Source: Candidatus Pelagibacter sp. RS40 (GTDB lineage Bacteria > Pseudomonadota > Alphaproteobacteria > Pelagibacterales > Pelagibacteraceae). Taken from it: a stretch of DNA of 64,000 nt. Numbering within the stretch: the first letter of the stretch is position 1; each line of letters opens with the position of its first letter. The translations under genes were made by a program, and so were the position numbers. The notes beneath the pieces were generated by a model. It searched no databases and had not been told where the DNA came from. It saw only the letters and a list, made by a program, of their open reading frames with translations. The stretch covers positions 1 to 64,000 of the forward strand of contig NZ_CP020778.1 of NCBI RefSeq assembly GCF_002101295.1, written 5' to 3'. Below, piece after piece: positions 55,161-64,000 of this stretch.

Positions 55161-55937
55161 TTAATTTAGTATTATATTTTTATTTTCTTTTGACGATTTT
55201 TCACCAATATCAATTTTTTTTGCTTCAGATTTAGGTTCTGCTTCTATTGGCAAATCCTTTTTTGCATTGTTGATAGTTTCTTTTAATAAATTGCAATAAA
55301 GGTCAATCGATCTTCTTGCATCGTCATTTCCTGGAATTGGAAAATCAATGCCATCAGGGTTGGAATTTGTATCTAAGATTGCTACAATTGGAATACCTAG
55401 CTTTATAGACTCTTTAATTGCAAGCGACTCATAATTTGTATCTATAATAAAAACAAGATCAGGAACTTTTTTCATTTCAGCTATTCCACCTAAAGATCGT
55501 TGCAATTTATCTCTTTGACCACTCATCTTTAAAAGTTCTTTTTTAGTAAAACCTCTATTTTCTGATGAAAGATCTAAATTAATTTTATTTAATTTTTTAA
55601 TTGAATTAGAGATAGTTCCCCAGTTAGTTAACATGCCGCCAAGCCATCTATAATTTACGTAATATTGATCAGTATCTTTAGCTAATTCTGCAATAGCTTC
55701 TGAAGCCTGTTTCTTTGTCGATATAAAAAGTATTTTTCCACCATTTGAAATTGTTGAATACACTTTTTCCAATGCAACATTGGTTAATTCTAATGTTTGT
55801 GTTAAATCAATTATATGTATTGAATCTCTTTTTCCAAAAATGTATTTTTTCATTTTTGGATTCCATCTTAATGTTTTATGGCCAAGATGAACGCCAGCTT
55901 CTAATAGTTGTTCTATTGTTAGATTAGGTATTTTCAT
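55161..55937 (-). CDS. rpsB: 30S ribosomal protein S2
   Basis: 258 aa S2 protein: [19 protein letters not shown] at the N-terminus, [14 protein letters not shown], and [18 protein letters not shown]. The C-terminal 30 residues are a charged extension. The leader at about 55945-56007 can fold into a stem with a pseudoknot that reaches the SD region, suggesting S2 autoregulation. Confidence 0.96.
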   Translation of the reverse strand: MKIPNLTIEQLLEAGVHLGHKTLRWNPKMKKYIFGKRDSIHIIDLTQTLELTNVALEKVYSTISNGGKILFISTKKQASEAIAELAKDTDQYYVNYRWLGGMLTNWGTISNSIKKLNKINLDLSSENRGFTKKELLKMSGQRDKLQRSLGGIAEMKKVPDLVFIIDTNYESLAIKESIKLGIPIVAILDTNSNPDGIDFPIPGNDDARRSIDLYCNLLKETINNAKKDLPIEAEPKSEAKKIDIGEKSSKENKNIILN

Positions 55938-55944
55938 ATTTATT

Positions 55945-56007
55945 CCCGGTTATGCCACCACAATTATTGCCCCAAAGGGACCGGAGGTATAAAACCAAAA
56001 ATTGTGT
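55945..56007 (-). ncRNA. rpsB leader RNA (cis-regulatory, pseudoknot-capable)
   Basis: In the transcript, CACAATT (56006-56000) pairs with AATTGTG (55965-55959). Inside this stem, CCGGT (55984-55980) can pair with ACCGG (55950-55946) located after it, forming a pseudoknot; a small CCC/GGG hairpin (55979-55977 with 55973-55971) lies between. The 3' side runs into GGGA, the likely rpsB SD. It is much more GC-rich than the surroundings. I recall a conserved rpsB leader motif reported for SAR11; identity with it is inferred. Confidence 0.75.
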
Positions 56008-56062
56008 GCGTGTTAATTTGAGAAGTAATTACAAGCTTAAAATATAATTTCAAGAATTATTT

Positions 56063-59000
56063 TTAATCTAGTATTAAATTTTCTTTGATTTTTAGTGAAT
56101 TTAGCTGTTTAAAGTCAATTTTCCTTTTATCTTTTAAATCAAAAACTAATTTATTTTGTTTATCCTGTAATTCGAATTTAATTGATGTTTTGGCTTCATC
56201 TTTTTTCAGGTATTTAATTTTCTCCAGTTCAGATAAATCATTAAATTTAAGTTTCAATAAATCAATTGGTTTATTAATTACTTCTTTTAATGTAATAATT
56301 TTTTTAACATTAATTTTTTTTTGTGTTTTTTTTTCATCGATATAATTTTTCATTAAAGTCAACATTAGAGAATTTCCCTCTGTTAAAACTTCACGGTTAA
56401 TTTCAAAAATATCAGAAAAAACAAATAATTCAAAAACACTATTCAAGTCTGAAAATTTAATTATTGCATAAGATGTTCCTTTTTGTGTTTTTTTTTCTTG
56501 GGTTTTTAAAACCGTGCAAGCAATATTGGAACTTAATAAATTTTCATCATTTTGGAAATTATCATAACTTATAATGTTGTATTGATCGAATATAGATTTA
56601 TATTGATTTAAAGGATGATCAGAAATGTAAAAACCTAATGTCTCAAACTCTTTTGTAAGTCTTATATCAATATTCCAATCTTCAATATCATCAAGAATAT
56701 TTTCTTCATTACTTAGTTTATCGTCAAATAAATCAAATTGATTAGCCTGTTTATTTTCAAAATTATTTTTTGATTTTAATATAATGTTTGGAATAGAATT
56801 ATAAATTGATTGTCTATTATTATTTAAATTATCAAAAGCACCTGCTCTAACTAAACCTTCTAACTGAAGTTTGTTTATATCCTTAGGATCAACTCTTTTT
56901 ATAAAATCAGATAAGTTTTTATACTCTCCATTGGTTTCTCTTTCTTTAACTATATTTGAAATTGCTTCATAACCAACGTTTTTGATTGCGCCAAGCGCAT
57001 AAAAAAACTTTTTACCATTTGATGTGAAATCTGAAAAACATTTATTTATATCTGGTCTAACAATTTCAATATTTAATCTTTTTAATTCTTCGTAAAATTC
57101 ACTTAATTTTTTTTGATTTGATAATTCCATTGACATTGATGCTGCAAAAAACTCATGGGAATAATATGTTTTTAAATATGCTGTTTGGTAGGCAATTACC
57201 GCATATGCTGCTGCGTGACTTTTGTTAAACCCATATTCGGCGAAAGGTTCTATTTTTAGAAAAATGCCTGCAGCAATGTCTTTACTTATGCCATTTTTAA
57301 ATGCTCCTTCTACAAATCTTTGTTTTTGTTTTTCAAGCTCAGCTCTTTTCTTTTTTCCCATTGCTCGTCTTAAAATATCTGCTTCACCAGCTGTAAAACC
57401 AGATAAAGCTTGTGCTATTTGCATAACTTGTTCTTGATAAATTATTACTCCGTAAGTGGGTTTTAAAATTTCTTCTAATTTTGGATGAAGATAGTCAGGT
57501 TCTTTTAGTCCATGTTTGCAATCATTATAGATTGGTATGTTGCTCATTGGTCCTGGCCTATAAAGAGCAACTAAGGCAATAATATCTTCTAATCTATTTG
57601 GCTTCATATGAATTAAAGCATCTTTCATACCTGAGCTTTCAAGCTGAAATAGCCCAACCGTTTTTCCACTAGATAATAAATCGTATACTTTTTGATCTTC
57701 GTAATTAATTTTATCTATTTTAAAATTTGGATCTTTTTCATTAACTAGTTTTTGCGTTTTATCTATTACTGTTAAAGTTTTTAAACCTAAAAAATCAAAT
57801 TTTACTAATCCAGCATTTTCTGCGGAATACATGTCAAATTGTGTAGAAGGTAATAGTAAGTCTGATGCAGAATCTTTATATAATGGTGTAGTTTCAGTTA
57901 ATTTTTTATCTGCTATAACAACGCCAGCTGCATGCGTTGCAACGTTTCTATTCAAGCCTTCTAATTTTAGTGATAATTCTATAAGTCTACTAACTCTCTT
58001 ATCATCCTGTATTAATTTTTGAAGTCTTGGCTCGACATTAATACATTCCTGTAAATTTAATGGTCTTGAGGGATCAAACGGAATCATTTTACAAATGCTA
58101 TCTATAAAACCATAGGGTAATCCTAATACTCTACCTACATCTCTGATGACCATCCTTGCTTTTAATTTACCAAAAGTAATTATATGAGCTACGCTATTAG
58201 AATATTTTGTTGTTAAGTATTCAAAGACTAGATCTCTTTTTTCCTCACAAAAATCTATATCAAAATCTGGCATTGAAATTCTATCTGGATTTAAAAATCT
58301 CTCAAAAATCAAATTAAACTTAATTGGGTCGATATCTGTAATTGAAAGACACCAGGCAACTAAAGAACCTGCTCCAGACCCTCTACCTGGTCCAACTGGA
58401 ATATTATTATTTTTTGCCCATTTAATATAATCTGAAACTATTAAAAAATAACCAGAATAATTCATTTTGGTTATAATGCTAATTTCATGATCTAATCTTA
58501 TTTTATATTTTTTATAATCATCATTAGTATTAAATTCAGTTTCATTTATATTGAAAATTTTTTCAAATTTTTCTTTAAGACCATTTAAGGATTCATTTAG
58601 TAGTGCTTCATTTGTATCAATATTATTATCTGAAATATTTGGCAAAATTGGCTTTGAAGGCAATGGTCTATAATTACATCTGTAAGGAAGATTAAAATTA
58701 TTTTCAAGTGCCTCTGGAAGATCTTTGAACAATTCTATCATTTCATCAGAACTTTTTAAGTAATGATTATTAGAAAGCCTATTTCTATTAACATCATTGA
58801 CATATGTTTTTTGTCCAATACACATTAAAGCTTCATGAGCTTCATGCATTGATTTATCAATATAAAAAACTTCGTTAGAGGCAATGATTGGTAAATTCAA
58901 ATTTTTAGATTGCTCTAAATTATAACTTTCAAATTGTTTTTCATTAGCATCATTGTGTCTTTGTATTTCTATATAAAAATTGTCAGCAAAGTTTTCTGAA

Positions 59001-59473
59001 AGAGCTTTATAAACACTGCTTAATTCCTCCAACAACCCTTTGTTAAAAAGATTTCCTGATAATGAGTTAATTGATCCTGAGAGGATGATAATACCTTCAT
59101 TAAAATGTATTAAATCTTCAAATTTACAATGTGGATCATTTAAAGAGTCATTTTCTAGATAAGATTTTGAAGATAATTCTATTATGTTTTTATAGCCAAT
59201 ATAATTTTTAGCTATTAAAGGAATTAATCCATAATAATCTTTATATTTAAAGTTTATTTGAGTGCCTATTATTGGCTGGGTACCAACAGACGATATGCTC
59301 TCAGAAAATTCTAGGGCTCCAAATAAATTTGCTGTGTCAGATATTCCTAAGGATTGTACTTTGTTTGATTTACAATATTCTTTTAACAAGTCTATTTTAG
59401 CGGCACCTTCACAAATAGAATATTGTGTATGTATTTTGAAATGATTAAATATTTTGCTAATCGACTCTTGCAT
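56063..59473 (-). CDS. dnaE: DNA polymerase III subunit alpha
   Basis: Replicative polymerase. 1136 aa: PHP domain (about 1-270, with FKIHTQYSICEGA), polymerase core with the catalytic Asp residues in MPDFDIDF (near 402), GPGRGSGAGSL, and the helix-hairpin-helix and OB-fold parts (about 800-1050). The C-terminus is slightly shorter than in E. coli. Its start overlaps the end of lolD by 17 bases, in the usual alphaproteobacterial order. Confidence 0.96.
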   Translation of the reverse strand: MQESISKIFNHFKIHTQYSICEGAAKIDLLKEYCKSNKVQSLGISDTANLFGALEFSESISSVGTQPIIGTQINFKYKDYYGLIPLIAKNYIGYKNIIELSSKSYLENDSLNDPHCKFEDLIHFNEGIIILSGSINSLSGNLFNKGLLEELSSVYKALSENFADNFYIEIQRHNDANEKQFESYNLEQSKNLNLPIIASNEVFYIDKSMHEAHEALMCIGQKTYVNDVNRNRLSNNHYLKSSDEMIELFKDLPEALENNFNLPYRCNYRPLPSKPILPNISDNNIDTNEALLNESLNGLKEKFEKIFNINETEFNTNDDYKKYKIRLDHEISIITKMNYSGYFLIVSDYIKWAKNNNIPVGPGRGSGAGSLVAWCLSITDIDPIKFNLIFERFLNPDRISMPDFDIDFCEEKRDLVFEYLTTKYSNSVAHIITFGKLKARMVIRDVGRVLGLPYGFIDSICKMIPFDPSRPLNLQECINVEPRLQKLIQDDKRVSRLIELSLKLEGLNRNVATHAAGVVIADKKLTETTPLYKDSASDLLLPSTQFDMYSAENAGLVKFDFLGLKTLTVIDKTQKLVNEKDPNFKIDKINYEDQKVYDLLSSGKTVGLFQLESSGMKDALIHMKPNRLEDIIALVALYRPGPMSNIPIYNDCKHGLKEPDYLHPKLEEILKPTYGVIIYQEQVMQIAQALSGFTAGEADILRRAMGKKKRAELEKQKQRFVEGAFKNGISKDIAAGIFLKIEPFAEYGFNKSHAAAYAVIAYQTAYLKTYYSHEFFAASMSMELSNQKKLSEFYEELKRLNIEIVRPDINKCFSDFTSNGKKFFYALGAIKNVGYEAISNIVKERETNGEYKNLSDFIKRVDPKDINKLQLEGLVRAGAFDNLNNNRQSIYNSIPNIILKSKNNFENKQANQFDLFDDKLSNEENILDDIEDWNIDIRLTKEFETLGFYISDHPLNQYKSIFDQYNIISYDNFQNDENLLSSNIACTVLKTQEKKTQKGTSYAIIKFSDLNSVFELFVFSDIFEINREVLTEGNSLMLTLMKNYIDEKKTQKKINVKKIITLKEVINKPIDLLKLKFNDLSELEKIKYLKKDEAKTSIKFELQDKQNKLVFDLKDKRKIDFKQLNSLKIKENLILD

Positions 59474-60143
59474 TGGTAAGTTTTATCTTACCATTTATCA
59501 TTTGCAATTTACAATCTGCCATATTTGCAAAATATCTATTATGAGTTGCAAAAATTATAACTCGATTTTTATTTTTTAAGTTAAATAAAATTTTAAATAT
59601 TTGTTTAGCATTATCAAAATCTAAGCTTCCCGTTGGTTCATCTGCTAATATTATTTCGGGTTCATTAATTAAAGCTCTAGATATAGCAACTCTCTGAATC
59701 TCTCCACCTGATAACTCCGATGGATAATGATTTAATCTTGAGGTTAAATTAACTTTTTTACAAATTTTTTTAGCTTCCTCAATAGAGTTTTTTTTGTCAT
59801 TAGTTAATAATAATTTTGGTAAATAAATATTTTCTAAAGCAGTAAAATCATTTAACAGATTTTTATCCTGATAAATTATCCCAATTTTTTCAGATCTAAT
59901 TTTATCATTTTGCACTTTTTCTGAAAAATCAATTTTTTTACTTAAAATTTCAATCGACCCTGAATTTGGTTGATCAATTAAAGACAGTAAATTCAAAAAT
60001 GTTGATTTGCCTGAGCCGGAAGGACCAACTAAGGAATAAATTTTACCTTTTTCAAAAGTAAAACTAATGTCATTTAAAACTTTTATATTGGTGTGTGAGA
60101 AATATTTTTTTCCAATATTTTTTAATACAATTGATTTACTCAT
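59457..60143 (-). CDS. lolD: Lipoprotein-releasing ABC transporter ATP-binding protein LolD
   Basis: ATPase of the LolCDE machine that extracts lipoproteins from the inner membrane. 228 aa: Walker [10 protein letters not shown] near 39-47, signature LSGGEIQR and Walker B IILADEPTGSLD, the ending typical of the LolD/MacB group. The ATG overlaps the lolC end by eight bases. Confidence 0.93.
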   Translation of the reverse strand: MSKSIVLKNIGKKYFSHTNIKVLNDISFTFEKGKIYSLVGPSGSGKSTFLNLLSLIDQPNSGSIEILSKKIDFSEKVQNDKIRSEKIGIIYQDKNLLNDFTALENIYLPKLLLTNDKKNSIEEAKKICKKVNLTSRLNHYPSELSGGEIQRVAISRALINEPEIILADEPTGSLDFDNAKQIFKILFNLKNKNRVIIFATHNRYFANMADCKLQMINGKIKLTNARVD

Positions 60144-61365
60144 ATTTTAAAGTTTTGACTGCATCCAATTTAGCTGCCTGTATTGCAGGAAAAATTGATA
60201 CAATTACTGTTGAGATAATTGAGCAAAAAGAAATTAAAATAATAGATTGAGGATCAATTTCAGATGGCATTTTACTTAAAAAATAAATTTCTTCTGGAAA
60301 TAAAGTGATATTAAAAATTTCGCTAATAAAATTTCGGATATTTTCTATATAAATCGAGAATAGAGTACCAATCATAACACCAAAGACAGTAGCGGAGGTG
60401 CCAATTATAAAACCAATCATGAAAAATATTTTTTTTATTGAAGAATTTTGAACTCCTATAGATTTTAATATACCTATATCTCTTGTTTTATTTTTAACTA
60501 AAATTGTTAAGCCAGATATAATATTGAATGCCGCAACAATAATTATTAGTGATAAAATAATAAACATCACATTCCTTTCAACTTTTAAAGCAGTAAATAA
60601 TGAAGAATTCAAATCAGCCCAAGTATAAACATATTCTCCATCGTATATATTTGATAATTTATTTTTAAGGCTATCTACTTGATGAGGGTTTTTAAAATAA
60701 AATTCTAAAAATCTTTGATTTTCATTTTTATCAAATAAATCCTCTAATGTTTTAAGGTTTATATAAGCAACATTTTCATTATAATCAGATAAACCACTGT
60801 CATATATTGATGTAATCTTAAATACTTCCTGTTTAGGAAGATTTCCAACTAAAGTTTGCACACCTACTGGCGACATTATTGTTATTTTATCACCAATATC
60901 TAAATTAAAATTAATACTTAAATCTTTTCCGATTGATATTTCATTTTCATTTAATGTTTTTAATCCAAAAAAATTTTCATTTTGTAAAACATTAAGTTTG
61001 GTAAAATCTTGGGACAAAAAACCTTTTAATAAAACGCCTTTGGTTGAGTTTTTATTAATTATAACAGCCTCACCATCGTTGCTTAAAATTATGTTATCTA
61101 CTTCTTCAGAAATATTTTTGGTTGTTTCAAAATCAATATTTAACTTTTTATCGTAAGATTTAACAACTGCATGTGCATTGAAACCAACTATTTTGTTTAT
61201 TAATTCAGTTCTAAATCCATTCATTACCGACATGACTATAATTAAAACAGCCACACCTAATGTGATGCCTATAAATGAAAAAATTGAGATTAAATTTAAA
61301 AAACTATCTTTTTTCCTACTTTTAAGAAATCTAAAGATTATTTCTTTTTCTAACTTATTTATCAA
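60136..61365 (-). CDS. lolC: Lipoprotein-releasing ABC transporter permease LolC/LolE
   Basis: Membrane subunit of the lipoprotein release system. 409 aa with four membrane helices in the FtsX/MacB layout: one near 20-45 (SIFSFIGITLGVAVLIIVMSVMNGFR, seen as GITLGVAVLIIVMSVMNG), a large periplasmic domain (about 50-260), and three C-terminal helices. KTRDIGILKSIG marks the cytoplasmic coupling loop. A single gene stands for LolC and LolE, as in other Alphaproteobacteria. It starts with TTG, overlapping the proS stop. Confidence 0.9.
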   Translation of the reverse strand: MINKLEKEIIFRFLKSRKKDSFLNLISIFSFIGITLGVAVLIIVMSVMNGFRTELINKIVGFNAHAVVKSYDKKLNIDFETTKNISEEVDNIILSNDGEAVIINKNSTKGVLLKGFLSQDFTKLNVLQNENFFGLKTLNENEISIGKDLSINFNLDIGDKITIMSPVGVQTLVGNLPKQEVFKITSIYDSGLSDYNENVAYINLKTLEDLFDKNENQRFLEFYFKNPHQVDSLKNKLSNIYDGEYVYTWADLNSSLFTALKVERNVMFIILSLIIIVAAFNIISGLTILVKNKTRDIGILKSIGVQNSSIKKIFFMIGFIIGTSATVFGVMIGTLFSIYIENIRNFISEIFNITLFPEEIYFLSKMPSEIDPQSIILISFCSIISTVIVSIFPAIQAAKLDAVKTLKYE

Positions 61366-62690
61366 TTTGATTTTGCTTTTTTTATTTGAGTAATTATTTC
61401 TTCAATTTTCAAATTTTGTGTTTCTTTTCCAACTTCTCTAAATTCAAAAGTATCTCCTTCTGATTTTTTTCCCAATATCAATTGAAATGGGATTCCAATC
61501 AAATTAAATTTTTTTATCTTTGCTGAAATATTTTCGTCAGTATCATCAACAATGGTATCTATATTATTTTTATTCAAATGTTCTAAAATTTTATTTGATT
61601 TTTCTAAATTAGAATTATCATTTTTATTTATCATTGGTAATATTGCACAGTCATATGGAGCTACTGAAATTGGCCATTTCATAATTTCATCTTTATCATC
61701 ATATTTTGCCTCAATTATGGCACCTACTAATCTTGATACACCTATTCCATAAGATCCCATTTTAACAAATTCTTTTTTTCCATTGAAATCAACTGCTGCA
61801 TTCATTGGCTTGGAATATTTATCTCCAAAATAAAATATGTGCCCTACTTCAATCCCTTTGGTATTAATTCTCTGGTTTTCTGATACTTTTTTTTCAAACT
61901 CCTCTTTGTCAAATTTTTCATCTGTCACTGCATAGTATTTTTCATACTCTCCTCTTAATGTATTTAATGAATTTTTTTCAATTTTAGTAATTTCACTATC
62001 AACTTCAAAAATTCTTTTATCTGTATAAATTTTACTCTCACCTGTTTCGGCTAATATAATAAATTCATGCGATAAATTTCCACCAATGGGTCCAGTATCT
62101 GCCGCCATTGGTATAGCTGATAAGTTCAATCTTTTAAACGTTTTTAGATAGGAAAGAAAAAATTTGTTGTAAGAAAATAATGCATCATCATCTGTCAAAT
62201 CAAATGAGTAAGCATCTTTCATATAAAACTCTCTGCATCTCATGATTCCAAATCTTGGACGTAGTTCATCTCTAAATTTCCATTGAATATGATAGAGTAG
62301 TTGTGGAAGAGATTTGTATGATTTAATGCTAGACCTAAAAATTTCAGTAACTAGTTCTTCATTTGTAGGTCCGTAAAGCATTTCTCTATTCTGACGATCT
62401 TTGATACGTAACATTTCTTCACCATAATCATCGTAACGACCACTTTCCTTCCAGATATCTGATGATTGAATTGTTGGCATTAATATTTCTTGTACACCAA
62501 CCCTATCTTGTTCTTCTCTCACAATTTGTTCAATTTTTTTCATCACTTTAAAACCCAATGGTAACCATGAGTAAATTCCAGCAGAAGACTGTTTAATCAT
62601 TCCTACTCTCAGCATTAATTGATGAGATTTTATTTTAGCCTCTGTGGGATTATTTTTAAGAATTGGAATAAATAATTTTGAAAAATACAT
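61362..62690 (-). CDS. proS: Prolyl-tRNA synthetase
   Basis: Class II synthetase. 442 aa, the short alphaproteobacterial form without the inserted editing domain of E. coli ProRS. Motif 1 region with LMLRVGMIKQSSAGIYSWLPLG, seen as RVGMIKQSSAGIYSWLPLG; motif 2 WKFRDELRPRFGIMRCREF, and motif 3 with MGSYGIGVSRLVGAI. The anticodon-binding domain occupies about 340-440. Overlaps the upstream DUF1467 gene by one base. Confidence 0.95.
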   Translation of the reverse strand: MYFSKLFIPILKNNPTEAKIKSHQLMLRVGMIKQSSAGIYSWLPLGFKVMKKIEQIVREEQDRVGVQEILMPTIQSSDIWKESGRYDDYGEEMLRIKDRQNREMLYGPTNEELVTEIFRSSIKSYKSLPQLLYHIQWKFRDELRPRFGIMRCREFYMKDAYSFDLTDDDALFSYNKFFLSYLKTFKRLNLSAIPMAADTGPIGGNLSHEFIILAETGESKIYTDKRIFEVDSEITKIEKNSLNTLRGEYEKYYAVTDEKFDKEEFEKKVSENQRINTKGIEVGHIFYFGDKYSKPMNAAVDFNGKKEFVKMGSYGIGVSRLVGAIIEAKYDDKDEIMKWPISVAPYDCAILPMINKNDNSNLEKSNKILEHLNKNNIDTIVDDTDENISAKIKKFNLIGIPFQLILGKKSEGDTFEFREVGKETQNLKIEEIITQIKKAKSN

Positions 62691-62935
62691 TAGTTGATAA
62701 AGTTTCTTAAATTAAAATATTCATACTTTACTAATAAATAAATGATTATAAATATAATTGATGTAATCAAAGTAGAATAACCAATTTTTTTTAAAATTTT
62801 AGGATTTTCGGGAGCTCCTGGGTCAACACCCTCTATATTTTCTTTTTTTTCCCTATTTACATCAATTGGCAGTATTGCGAAAAATACAATCCACCATAGA
62901 CAAACAAAAACTACTAATGATCCTGTAATACTCAA
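62690..62935 (-). CDS. DUF1467 family membrane protein
   Basis: 81 aa with two membrane helices (about 6-24 and 52-70). The segment PIDVNREKKENIEGVDPGAPENPKI between them has the conserved VDPGAPENP pattern of DUF1467. Function unknown; the position between proS and rnj is conserved in Alphaproteobacteria. The start is a TTG directly adjoining the rnj stop; no ATG gives a complete first helix. Confidence 0.88.
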   Translation of the reverse strand: MSITGSLVVFVCLWWIVFFAILPIDVNREKKENIEGVDPGAPENPKILKKIGYSTLITSIIFIIIYLLVKYEYFNLRNFIN

Positions 62936-64000
62936 CTAAATCCTCACTAAATTTATATTTGTGAGGGGTCTTTTGCCAGTTTTTTCTTTTGTATATTTTC
63001 TACAAGTTGATTTTAAAGCTTCAATAAGATTTATTTCCTGTTTTTTATTATTCATTGAAAATGTTTTTGTAGTTTTTTCAATTTCTTCCTCTAGACCGTA
63101 TTGAAATTCTTCTTTTTCATAAATAGGTAAACCTTTGAAAGTTAATAAAGGCTTGTTATGAATATTTCCCTTCGGAGTAATTAAAATTGTTGCCTGAACA
63201 AAACCATTTGCTGATAAATTTTTTCTTTCTTTAATTGATTGTGCGTCTTCTTCAACACTAATATTACCATCAACATACAACTTTCCACTTGGGGCTTTAT
63301 CGTAAACCTCTGGTTTTTCACCCGGATATAGTCTTACAATATCTCCATTTTCTACTTTAACTGGGTAAGGAACTTGCATTTCTTTTGCAAAGTGTATGTG
63401 TTCTATCATGTGTCTATGTTCGCCGTGCACCGGGATTACAGACTTAGGTTTAATCCAATTATACATATCTTTTAAATCTTCTCTATTTGGATGACCTGAT
63501 ACATGTATAAATTCACTATCCTCGGAAATGACTTCTATACCCTCTTTAACTAACTGATTGTGTAATTTATATAATTTTTTTTCATTACCTGGAATTATCT
63601 TTGATGAAAAAATAACTGCATCTCCCCTCTCTATAAATACGTCAGGATGAATATAATTAGCTATTCTAGTCATGGCACCCATAGGTTCTCCTTGACTACC
63701 TGTGCACAAGTAAACAATTTTTTCTCTTGATATATTTTTTACATCTCTAGAATCTAGGGGTTCAATTACGTTATGTAAATACCCACATTGTCTTGCAGCT
63801 TTATAAATTCTATGCATTGATCTTCCAACTAAAGCAATTTGCCTTCCAGTCTTTTCTGCACAATAAAACGCAGTCTCCATTCTTGCTACATTTGAGGCGA
63901 ATGAAGTAATAATAATTCGCTTATCAAGTCTTTCCATTACTTTCAGCATATTTTTTCTTACATCTAATTCTGAGCCTGCTCTCCCAGCGCTAAACACATT
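62936..64000 (-). CDS. rnj: Ribonuclease J (C-terminal part, cut by window end)
   Basis: Metallo-beta-lactamase/beta-CASP ribonuclease of rRNA and mRNA processing. The frame is open to the right edge (354 codons visible), so the N-terminal catalytic domain lies outside. Visible parts: the beta-CASP domain with ITSFASNVARMETA and LCTGSQGEPMGAMTRIA, the metal-binding PVHGEHRHMIEH, and the C-terminal dimer region. The beta-CASP order and PVHGE.R motif distinguish RNase J. Upstream partners outside the window are probably birA and nuo genes, by analogy. Confidence 0.94.
   Translation of the reverse strand, partial: NVFSAGRAGSELDVRKNMLKVMERLDKRIIITSFASNVARMETAFYCAEKTGRQIALVGRSMHRIYKAARQCGYLHNVIEPLDSRDVKNISREKIVYLCTGSQGEPMGAMTRIANYIHPDVFIERGDAVIFSSKIIPGNEKKLYKLHNQLVKEGIEVISEDSEFIHVSGHPNREDLKDMYNWIKPKSVIPVHGEHRHMIEHIHFAKEMQVPYPVKVENGDIVRLYPGEKPEVYDKAPSGKLYVDGNISVEEDAQSIKERKNLSANGFVQATILITPKGNIHNKPLLTFKGLPIYEKEEFQYGLEEEIEKTTKTFSMNNKKQEINLIEALKSTCRKYTKEKTGKRPLTNINLVRI

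Overview
The window reads as a chromosomal core segment of an alphaproteobacterium of the SAR11 / Candidatus Pelagibacter type. It is strikingly AT-rich and most genes abut or overlap by a few bases. No gap without a gene exceeds 300 bases; the longest is about 190 bases, between aapJ and tRNA-Arg. There are no insertion sequences, phage genes or CRISPR arrays. Several gene orders are typical of Alphaproteobacteria: dnaE-lolD-lolC-proS-DUF1467-rnj, the envelope cluster rpsB to lpxB, ntrY-ntrX-trkA, aapJQMP, and ppiD-trpEGDC-lexA. The genus-level assignment is inference from compactness, composition and gene content; no 16S gene is present.

Layout. 1-2510: zinc uptake, with znuA (cut by the window edge) divergent from znuC-znuB-zur across two tandem Zur-box palindromes. 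2540-3159: two small membrane proteins, the second preceded by a Pho-box-like array. 3174-10365: the phosphate regulon phoR, pstS, pstC-pstA-pstB-phoU-phoB, all on the minus strand, with Pho-box-like direct repeats before pstS and pstC and a strong terminator after pstS. 10370-16773: EamA transporter, manC-type mannose-1-P guanylyltransferase, ilvD and valS. 16895-17475: tRNA-Cys, tRNA-Asn and an XRE regulator. 17620-22050: general L-amino-acid ABC importer aapJQMP. 22240-22316: tRNA-Arg(TCT). 22343-28269: trkH, trkA, ntrX and ntrY. 28306-30366: ispDF, pgpA and pncC on the plus strand. 30408-36865: ratA-like, lipA, ftsB, eno, kdsA, pyrG, secG and tpiA on the minus strand. 36925-44334: ppiD-like, trpE, trpG, trpD, trpC, lexA and gltX on the plus strand. 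44317-55937: lpxB, lpxI, lpxA, fabZ, lpxD, skp, bamA, dxr, cdsA, uppS, frr, tsf and rpsB, with a pseudoknot-capable leader before rpsB. 56063-64000: dnaE, lolD, lolC, proS, a DUF1467 protein and rnj (cut by the window end).

How the genes work together. Nutrient scavenging fills the first third: zinc, phosphate, amino acids and potassium, each with little local regulation beyond Zur, PhoRB and NtrYX. The second half is housekeeping: isoprenoid and phospholipid synthesis, lipoate, glycolysis, CTP, tryptophan, lipid A/Kdo and outer-membrane assembly, translation and replication.

The most interesting signals are: a shared 7-bp/11-bp-period repeat that places an uncharacterised 73-residue membrane protein in the predicted Pho regulon; an NtrX whose sigma-54 contact loop (GAFTGA) is deleted; the rpsB leader; and gene losses inside normally conserved clusters (pyrH, rseP, dusB-ntrBC). 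Nothing in the window looks like a wholly new multi-gene system.
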